Positions 15,952 to 20,358 of a stretch of DNA of 20,358 nucleotides are shown here, one piece after another. Position 1 is the first letter of the stretch; each line of letters starts with the position of its first letter. Position numbers and translations under genes: made by a program. Under the pieces are notes generated by a model. That model saw only the letters and a list, made by a program, of their open reading frames with translations, did not search any database and was not told the DNA's origin. The stretch is from an uncultured Clostridia bacterium (GTDB lineage: Bacteria > Bacillota > Clostridia > Oscillospirales > Acutalibacteraceae): the NCBI GenBank assembly GCA_946410005.1, contig CAMJYS010000004.1, positions 1 through 20,358 on the forward strand, in the 5' to 3' direction.

Positions 15952-16746
15952 ATGAAAAAGAAATCTATTTTAATAATTTGGCTTTTTGGAGTGATTTTTG
16001 CAATTTTCGGAATGTCTTGTGCGGTAAATGCAAGCATTCCGAATAAAACGAATAGATTTTTTGTAAACGATTTTGCGAATATCTTGAGTGAAGAAACGGA
16101 AAATTATATTGTAAATAATAGCGCAACACTTGACGAAAAGACGACAGCGCAAGTTGTTGTTACAACAGTTGAATCGTTAGACGGCCGTGAAATAGAAGAT
16201 TATGCAAACAGTCTGTTTCGTATGTGGGGAATAGGGACTAAAGATAGTAATAATGGGCTTTTGATATTGCTTGCTCCAAACGAGAGAAAAGTAAGAATAG
16301 AAGTTGGAAGAGGACTTGAAGGAAAAATAAACGATTCCAAAGCCGGAAGAATAATTAGGAATTATGGAAATCCTCATTTTTCTGATAATAAATGGAACGA
16401 AGGCATAATGGGAATGTATAATGCTGTTTTGTCCGAAGTTTATTCAGAATATGGCATGGAAGTACCAAGCGAAGTAAAAGAAATCATTTTAAAAAATGAA
16501 GAAGACGATTGGGTTTATGGTGTATTTTTAATGGCAGCTATTATTATATTTGTAGGAGTTTTCGCTATTCCTATATTTAGAAAAAGAAAATATAGAAAAG
16601 GCATAATAGGCGATGATAATTATAGCGATACATGGTACGGCGGATTTGGTAGCGGTTCTAGTTTTGGAGGTTCCGATTTCGGAGGAGGTTTCTTTAGCGG
16701 AGGCGGAGGAGATTCCGGAGGCGGAGGAGCAAGTAGTAGTTTTTAG
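15952..16746 (+). CDS. TPM-domain (YgcG-like) membrane protein
   Basis: A signal peptide (residues 1-28, hydrophobic core ILIIWLFGVIFAIFGM, likely cut after VNA) precedes the TPM domain at about 36-165: FVNDFANILSEETENYIV, VVVTTVESLDGREIEDYANS, WGIGTKDSNNGLLILLAPNE, RKVRIEVGRGLEGKINDSKA. A membrane helix follows at about 184-203 (VYGVFLMAAIIIFVGVFAIP), then a basic stop-transfer segment and a Gly/Ser-rich tail ending GGGGASSSF. This order is characteristic of YgcG-type proteins found beside LemA. Some TPM proteins have been linked to phosphatase activity or photosystem repair; the role in Bacillota is unclear. AAAAGGATG is the ribosome site. Confidence 0.93.
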   Translation: MKKKSILIIWLFGVIFAIFGMSCAVNASIPNKTNRFFVNDFANILSEETENYIVNNSATLDEKTTAQVVVTTVESLDGREIEDYANSLFRMWGIGTKDSNNGLLILLAPNERKVRIEVGRGLEGKINDSKAGRIIRNYGNPHFSDNKWNEGIMGMYNAVLSEVYSEYGMEVPSEVKEIILKNEEDDWVYGVFLMAAIIIFVGVFAIPIFRKRKYRKGIIGDDNYSDTWYGGFGSGSSFGGSDFGGGFFSGGGGDSGGGGASSSF

Positions 16747-16773
16747 TAAGTGAATAAAATTTGGAAAAATAAT

Positions 16774-16810
16774 CCATACTTTTTTAAAACAAAAAGTATG
16801 GAGGTTTTTT
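16774..16810 (+). terminator. Intrinsic terminator overlapping the spoIIR ribosome binding site
   Basis: CCATACTTTTT (16774-16784) pairs perfectly with AAAAAGTATGG (16791-16801) around a 6-base loop, followed by AGG and six Ts (16805-16810). This looks like a terminator for the lemA-TPM unit. The 3' arm ends inside GGAGG (16800-16804), the Shine-Dalgarno of spoIIR, whose ATG is at 16811. The same structure could therefore also limit translation of read-through mRNA. Confidence 0.75.
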
Positions 16811-17491
16811 ATGTTTGTTAGTACTAAGACAAAAGCGCTGATTTGTGGATTCATTATTTCGGTTTTGCTGTCGTTTGTAAATTTTGCAGGAAAATGTGAA
16901 AAAATAAGTGAAAAAGTTTTTAGATTACATATAATAGCTAATTCTGATAGTCGAGATGACCAAGAGCTCAAATTAAAGGTTCGGGATAGAATTTTAAATG
17001 ATTTCGGAAAAGAATTGATGTATATAGAAGATTTAGAAACATCAAAAAAGATTGTTGAATGTAATTTAGAAAAAATAAGAGCAATAGCTAAAGAAGAAAT
17101 TGAAAAGAATGGATATGATTACGAGGTTTCGGCATGTATTACCGATATGTATTTCGACACAAGGAAATACGGTAAAATTTCTTTGCCGGCAGGATATTAT
17201 AATGCGGTAAGAATAACAATAGGAAACGCAAATGGTAAAAATTGGTGGTGTGTTATGTTTCCGCCAATGTGCGTGCCGGCGGCAAAAGGCGAGCATGAAC
17301 TTGAAAACGTTTTAGAAAACGAAGAAAAAAGTATAGTTTTTAATGAAACGCAGTATAAGGCTAGGTTTAAAACGCTTGAGCTATTTGTTGCAGCTGAAAA
17401 ATTTTTTCAAAATAACATATTCGAACCGATAAGTAACATTTTGAATAACTTCGACTTTAAATACGATTTTAAAATCAGTTTTTGTAAATAA
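16811..17491 (+). CDS. spoIIR: Stage II sporulation protein R
   Basis: An N-terminal hydrophobic segment (ALICGFIISVLLSFVNFAG, residues 9-27) serves as signal or anchor. The SpoIIR domain follows: VFRLHIIANSDSRDDQELKL, KVRDRIL, then DMYFDTRKYGKISLPAGYYN and AVRITIGNANGKNWWCVMFP with PMC. These RLHxIANSDSxxDQxLKLKVRD and GxNWWCVxFPPxC blocks are diagnostic. SpoIIR is made in the forespore under sigmaF and signals across the septum to activate SpoIIGA, which processes pro-sigmaE in the mother cell. At 226 aa it matches the family. Its presence is the best evidence that the host forms endospores. I see no convincing sigmaF promoter in the short upstream gap. Confidence 0.96.
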   Translation: MFVSTKTKALICGFIISVLLSFVNFAGKCEKISEKVFRLHIIANSDSRDDQELKLKVRDRILNDFGKELMYIEDLETSKKIVECNLEKIRAIAKEEIEKNGYDYEVSACITDMYFDTRKYGKISLPAGYYNAVRITIGNANGKNWWCVMFPPMCVPAAKGEHELENVLENEEKSIVFNETQYKARFKTLELFVAAEKFFQNNIFEPISNILNNFDFKYDFKISFCK

Positions 17492-17512
17492 ATTACAAAT
17501 ATGCTATTTTTA
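17481..17512 (+). terminator. Weak AT-rich hairpin at the end of spoIIR
   Basis: TTTGTAA (17481-17487) pairs with TTACAAA (17493-17499) across a 5-base loop that contains the spoIIR stop codon; a short T run follows at 17507-17511. With no G+C-rich stem and a displaced T run it would be a poor terminator. I list it as possible only. Confidence 0.3.
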
Positions 17513-17541
17513 TTGACAACTATATATATAAATTATATAAT
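17513..17541 (+). promoter_or_regulatory. Exact-consensus sigmaA promoter for the 520-aa gene
   Basis: TTGACA at 17513-17518 and TATAAT at 17536-17541 are separated by exactly 17 bases. Transcription would begin near 17548, about 40 bases before the ATG at 17588. A perfect vegetative promoter predicts strong constitutive expression unless repressed. The AT-repeat spacer (TATATATATA) may add flexibility. Confidence 0.85.
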
Positions 17542-17587
17542 TATTTTAGCAAAATAAAATTTATAACATGGAAAGGGATGCTGTTCT

Positions 17588-19150
17588 ATGGGAATAGTCA
17601 GTTGGGGTAAGAAAAAATTGGGGGATGCGGTCGATTATTTAACAAAACAAGTGGGATATGGCGTGGTAGGCGATCTTAATGTTTTAGAGAAAGTTACAGT
17701 TGCTAAGTACAAGTGCGGTTATGACAAAGAAAACACTATTGGTAGCTTGAAAGATATACAAGAAAATTTATTAATGTCTGATGAGCTAAAATCATTAAAA
17801 CCTTACGGAAAAAGTAAGATAAAAAATCAAGATAAACTTATAAAATCATATTTTGATACTCAAAAGGCTTTAAATAAAGATATGGATAGCTTGATTCAAA
17901 GTTTAGAAAAAGCTAATGTTTCCGAGGAACTTTGTAGAAAAAAATATGAAGAATTAAAAAAATTAAGTCCTTCAGAAAGTGTTAGCGAAAATTGGTACAG
18001 TGAATTAAACAGAGAATACAAAGAAAAAGTTTTAAAGTTTTTGAAAGAAAAGATGGAATCAGAAAAAGAACAATTGAAGCAATCTGTATTAGACTATTTT
18101 AAAAAATTAGGTTTAGGAAAAAATATTCAAGATAATATTCAAGATATAGAAAAAAAAATATTTGGCAATGATGTTAAATTTGATGAAAAAGCCAAAGATA
18201 TTATTTTAGAATATGCTATTAAACCCTATTGCCAAAAATTAGTAGAAGAGATTTCTAAAAAAGAGGGAGAAAATTTTAAACAGTGTTACAATTTGCCTTA
18301 TGGGGATAAAAAACGTAAGAAATTAGAAGATGATATAATAAAAAAGATAACAACTAAAGGGATGAAAAAAGATTTTATCAAAAATTTAAAGAAAAAGTTA
18401 TTCTCCAAAAATATTGGAATTGATAATTATGAGTGGATATTATATAGTTCTGTTTTTGAATATTCTGAAAACAGCATTACATTTGGAAAAGATTATGAAA
18501 AAGCCGATAAATCGTATATGGAGTATTGGGAAATAAATAGGTTGCTGCTTAAACTTAATTTTACCTCTGATAAAAACAAAATTGATGAGTTTTTTAAAGA
18601 AGGTTTGAAAAGGTACTCGAAAGATCCTAATTTAAAAAAGTTAAGTGATGATATGTTTAAGAAGCAGAAGGAAATGTCGCAAAAATTTGAAAAAAGCCCA
18701 GAAAGATTAAAAAAATCTTTTGAATGTTTGATAAAGAATTTAAATAATGAGAGAGATTTCTATTGTAACGCTTTACTTAAAATTAAGTTTATTGAAGATA
18801 AAATTAATAATTTTTTCAAACCTATAAAGGAAACAACATATTACAATAATTTTGTGAAAAAGGTTATGAGCGATGGTTTTGATGATAATAATTTTACTTC
18901 GGGACAAGTATTTGGTTATATCTACTACGCAGTGGTAAAAAATGTAAAAGTTGAATTACAAAAAAAGATTAAAGATATTGAAAATGTACTGGGCAATGTG
19001 AATAAAAAAATAAAAGAATTATCTGCTAAACAAAAAGGCAATGCAAAAACAGAAAAAGAATTATCTAATAAACGAAAAGGCAATGAAAAAACAGATAAAG
19101 GTATATTCGATACAATTTTAGACTTATTTGGCAATTTGTTTTCCTGGTAA
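17588..19150 (+). CDS. 520-aa Lys-rich orphan protein, function unknown
   Basis: I do not recognise a family. The N-terminus (MGIVSWGKKKLGDAVDYLTK, then QVGYGVVGDLNVLEK) is amphipathic with glycines. The body is helical and rich in K, E and L, with probable coiled coils at about 85-200 and 330-400. Near the C-terminus a short repeat appears twice (KELSAKQKGNAKTE and KELSNKRKGNEKTD), and the chain ends in an amphipathic hydrophobic helix (GIFDTILDLFGNLFSW). There is no signal peptide or clear transmembrane span. AAAGGGA lies about ten bases before ATG. It has its own strong promoter and sits between spoIIR and phage-like genes. It could be prophage cargo (for example a lysogenic-conversion or defence gene), an injection-system cargo, or a chromosomal orphan; nothing visible decides between them. 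Confidence 0.75.
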   Translation: MGIVSWGKKKLGDAVDYLTKQVGYGVVGDLNVLEKVTVAKYKCGYDKENTIGSLKDIQENLLMSDELKSLKPYGKSKIKNQDKLIKSYFDTQKALNKDMDSLIQSLEKANVSEELCRKKYEELKKLSPSESVSENWYSELNREYKEKVLKFLKEKMESEKEQLKQSVLDYFKKLGLGKNIQDNIQDIEKKIFGNDVKFDEKAKDIILEYAIKPYCQKLVEEISKKEGENFKQCYNLPYGDKKRKKLEDDIIKKITTKGMKKDFIKNLKKKLFSKNIGIDNYEWILYSSVFEYSENSITFGKDYEKADKSYMEYWEINRLLLKLNFTSDKNKIDEFFKEGLKRYSKDPNLKKLSDDMFKKQKEMSQKFEKSPERLKKSFECLIKNLNNERDFYCNALLKIKFIEDKINNFFKPIKETTYYNNFVKKVMSDGFDDNNFTSGQVFGYIYYAVVKNVKVELQKKIKDIENVLGNVNKKIKELSAKQKGNAKTEKELSNKRKGNEKTDKGIFDTILDLFGNLFSW

Positions 19151-19160
19151 AATTCATACT

Positions 19161-19229
19161 AATCCTTCGCACGTCATATAGATTTATGTAAAAAGTAAAT
19201 TTGTGTGGTAGCGGAGGATTATTTTTATT
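19161..19229 (+). promoter_or_regulatory. Inverted repeat enclosing the SpoIIID-like ORF Shine-Dalgarno / possible terminator
   Basis: AATCCTTCGC (19161-19170) pairs with GCGGAGGATT (19211-19220) over 10 bp with one G-U pair. The 3' arm contains GGAGG (19213-19217), the only ribosome site for the ATG at 19230. A smaller AGATTTA/TAAATTT stem fits inside the 40-base loop. ATTTTTATT follows, so it may terminate the 520-aa gene, mask the ribosome site, or do both. The layout resembles that in front of spoIIR. Confidence 0.55.
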
Positions 19230-19387
19230 ATGAAAGAAGCGCTTGAAGAAAGAGCTATAAAACTTGCTGAATATATAACCGAGAATAAAACAACCGTCAG
19301 AAAGGCCGCAAAAGAATTCGGAATTAGCAAAAGCACAGTACATATAGTGATAAAATAGCGGAACGGTTTTGGGTATATATTAAATAA
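19230..19387 (+). pseudogene. Truncated or interrupted SpoIIID-like helix-turn-helix regulator
   Basis: The intact frame (19230-19358, 42 aa) reads MKEALEERAIKLAEYITENK then TTVRKAAKEFGISKSTVHIV and IK. This is the SpoIIID pattern: ERxxxxxxYIxxxKxTVRxxAKxFGxSKSTVH covers the whole helix-turn-helix including the recognition helix. SpoIIID is about 80-95 aa and continues with a HKDxTERLPxIN segment and a basic C-terminal helix. Here the frame stops at 19356. In another frame (19349-19387) the codons give DKIAERFWVYIK, which loosely resembles the expected HKDxTERL step, so a small indel is possible. Even so, the basic C-terminus is missing. Alternatives are a decayed copy, a short phage regulator, or the 5' half of a spoIIID split by the adjoining phage-like element. 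SpoIIID normally controls mother-cell sporulation genes. Confidence 0.68.
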
Positions 19388-19392
19388 TCACT

Positions 19393-19424
19393 ACAGGCGT
19401 CTATTTGATGCCTGTTTTGTTTTG
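19393..19424 (+). terminator. Rho-independent terminator after the SpoIIID-like frame
   Basis: ACAGGCGTC (19393-19401) pairs with GATGCCTGT (19407-19415) with one G-U pair and a TATTT loop, followed by TTTGTTTTG. This is a good intrinsic terminator. It isolates the SpoIIID-like frame from the phage-type genes downstream. Confidence 0.8.
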
Positions 19425-19449
19425 AAAAAATTTTTTGGAGGGAAAGAAA

Positions 19450-19602
19450 ATGCAAATATTTTTACTTTTAATAATCTTTATTTTAATTTGTACAGTAATT
19501 TATCAAGGAAAAGAGATACGAGATCTTGAACGTAAAACTTTAGAAGCTTTCAGAGTTGTGTGTAACAAATGGATTATTGAAAATGCAAAGGAGGAGAAAT
19601 AG
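19450..19602 (+). CDS. Small single-pass membrane protein (50 aa)
   Basis: ATG 19450 follows TTGGAGGGAAAG, a strong ribosome site. The product starts with a hydrophobic helix (MQIFLLLIIFILICTVIYQG) and continues as a charged helix (KEIRDLERKTLEAFRVVCNK) ending KEEK. It has no recognised family. Small membrane peptides like this are frequent at the start of phage early or recombination operons. Its last codons contain AAGGAGGAG, which serves as the ribosome site for the next gene, so the two are tightly coupled. Too short for confident functional assignment. Confidence 0.65.
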   Translation: MQIFLLLIIFILICTVIYQGKEIRDLERKTLEAFRVVCNKWIIENAKEEK

Positions 19603-19606
19603 CTTT

Positions 19607-20263
19607 ATGAATAACAAAAAATCAATTTTTGAAACACTTTTTGAAATTAATGTGAATGAACGCATAGAAAAGAAAAACGGTCTTTCGTATTTATCTTGGC
19701 CTTACGCTTGGGCAGAAGTAAAGAAAAAATTTCCAACCGCTACATACAAAATACATCAATTTGGAGAAAATCATCTTCCCTATGTTTTTGATGAAGGAAT
19801 TGGATATATGGTTTTCACAAGCGTTACGATTGAAGGTTTAACTCACAGTATGTGGCTACCGGTTATGGATTCATCAAATAAAGCGATGAAATCCGAAGGA
19901 TATACTTATGATACAAAATTCAAAAAGGACATATCTGTTGAACCTGCAACAATGTTTGATGTTAATAAGGCGATTATGCGCTGTTTAGTAAAAAACTTAG
20001 CGATGTTCGGTCTTGGTCTATACATCTACGCCGGAGAGGATTTACCGGAAATAGAAACTGAAAGAATAACTCAAAAAGATGCAGTGATTCTAAAAAACAT
20101 GGTAAACAAAATGGACTCTGAAGGCGCAATATATAGCATGATACTTAAACGATACGAAGTTAAGAATTTTAAAGATTTAACGCTTAAACAGTATCAAGAC
20201 ATTTTAAGTGGTCTAAATGAAATGGCTAGAAGAAACGAGGAAAGAAATGCAAGTAAAATTTAA
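19607..20263 (+). CDS. DUF1071 single-strand annealing protein (Rad52/Sak-like), phage recombination
   Basis: I choose ATG 19607 (218 aa) because AAGGAGGAG ends about ten bases upstream; the longer frame from TTG 19556 would run through that ribosome site. Signature blocks are GLSYLSWPYAWAEVKKKFPT (residues 23-42), VTIEGLTHSMWLPVMDSSNK, ATMFDVNKAIMRCLVKNLAM and FGLGLYIYAGEDLPE. These define DUF1071, proteins found mostly in phages and thought to be Rad52-superfamily annealing proteins (Sak/Sak3 type). It would anneal complementary single strands during phage replication and recombination. The C-terminal 50 residues are a variable helical tail. The next gene, a RusA-type resolvase, starts inside its last codons, a typical phage arrangement. 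Confidence 0.9.
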   Translation: MNNKKSIFETLFEINVNERIEKKNGLSYLSWPYAWAEVKKKFPTATYKIHQFGENHLPYVFDEGIGYMVFTSVTIEGLTHSMWLPVMDSSNKAMKSEGYTYDTKFKKDISVEPATMFDVNKAIMRCLVKNLAMFGLGLYIYAGEDLPEIETERITQKDAVILKNMVNKMDSEGAIYSMILKRYEVKNFKDLTLKQYQDILSGLNEMARRNEERNASKI

Positions 20264-20358
20264 TGTGTTTGGAAAACCTCGCGGAAAACAAAGACCACGA
20301 TTATGTAGTGTTGGCGGAAGAAATATTGTGTATACGCCAAAGCAAACAATCGAATATG
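20247..20358 (+). CDS. RusA-type Holliday junction resolvase, 3'-truncated by window end
   Basis: ATG 20247 overlaps the end of the DUF1071 gene by 17 bp and is preceded by GAGGAAAG. The 37 visible residues read MQVKFNVFGKPRGKQRPRLC then SVGGRNIVYTPKQTIEY. The GKPxGKxRPR motif followed by YTPxxTxxYE is the RusA opening. RusA enzymes resolve four-way DNA junctions in lambdoid and many Gram-positive phages. Its pairing with an annealing protein supports a phage recombination module. Catalytic acidic residues lie beyond the window and cannot be checked. Confidence 0.85.
   Translation, partial: MQVKFNVFGKPRGKQRPRLCSVGGRNIVYTPKQTIEY

Noticed and set aside
16747..16773. A sigmaF promoter for spoIIR
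   Set aside because: GGAAAAATAA partly resembles a sigmaF -10 but has no suitably spaced -35; not strong enough to report.
48..17491. A functional link between the eCIS and sporulation (release on mother-cell lysis)
   Set aside because: Only adjacency supports it, and lemA has its own promoter between the two sets; no shared regulatory element was seen.
17568..17597. Nine-codon upstream ORF overlapping the start of the 520-aa gene
   Set aside because: It starts before the apparent ribosome site and has no site of its own; most likely chance.
19556..19606. TTG 19556 as the start of the DUF1071 gene
   Set aside because: This would translate through AAGGAGGAG, and the conserved domain begins after ATG 19607; the region already encodes the 50-aa peptide in another frame.
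1..20358. tRNA, rRNA or insertion-sequence genes
   Set aside because: No cloverleaf with conserved TTCGAATC-type arm, rRNA-like segment, transposase motif or paired terminal inverted repeats was recognised by eye.

Overview
The window is AT-rich (roughly 30% G+C by eye) and every credible gene lies on the plus strand. It comes from a spore-forming Bacillota (clostridial) genome. The evidence is an unmistakable spoIIR (stage II sporulation protein R), a SpoIIID-type helix-turn-helix fragment, strong GGAGG ribosome binding sites and very low G+C. The first 47 bases are not biological: they match the Illumina P7/TruSeq read-2 adapter including an 8-base index, so the contig begins at a chimeric read end.

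Positions 48-15295 are the 3' part of an extracellular contractile injection system (eCIS, Afp/PVC/MAC-like phage-tail-like particle) locus. In order: a 5'-truncated DUF6760-like small protein; a gp19-like inner tube protein with a large internal insertion and a charged C-terminal tail; a coiled-coil protein; an 891-aa Lys/Asn-rich protein with an internal 89-codon duplication; a gpD-like hub; a gpV-like spike; a gp25-like wedge protein; two baseplate-J/gp6-like wedge proteins of different size; a gpI-like tail protein; and a terminal 596-aa protein ending in an Ig-like domain. Sheath, AAA+ ATPase, tape measure and terminator genes are not visible and would have to lie upstream of the truncated left edge or elsewhere. 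Neither a LysM adaptor nor a PAAR tip gene is seen between the hub, spike and wedge genes. The genes are closely spaced with good Shine-Dalgarno sites, which suggests one operon.

Positions 15300-17491 are chromosomal housekeeping and sporulation genes: an extended -10 promoter, lemA, a TPM-domain (YgcG-like) membrane protein, a hairpin, and spoIIR. LemA plus TPM is a commonly seen gene pair. SpoIIR is the forespore signal that activates pro-sigmaE processing in the mother cell.

Positions 17513-19150 hold a 520-aa Lys-rich orphan protein behind an exact consensus sigmaA promoter (TTGACA-17-TATAAT). From 19161 to the end the content becomes phage-like: an RBS-containing inverted repeat, a 42-codon SpoIIID-like reading frame that stops just after the recognition helix, a terminator, a 50-aa membrane peptide, a DUF1071 (Rad52/Sak-like) annealing protein and the start of a RusA-type Holliday junction resolvase. 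This could be a prophage edge lying inside or beside a spoIIID gene. A skin-element-like interruption of spoIIID is the most interesting hypothesis here, but it cannot be settled without the right-hand flank.
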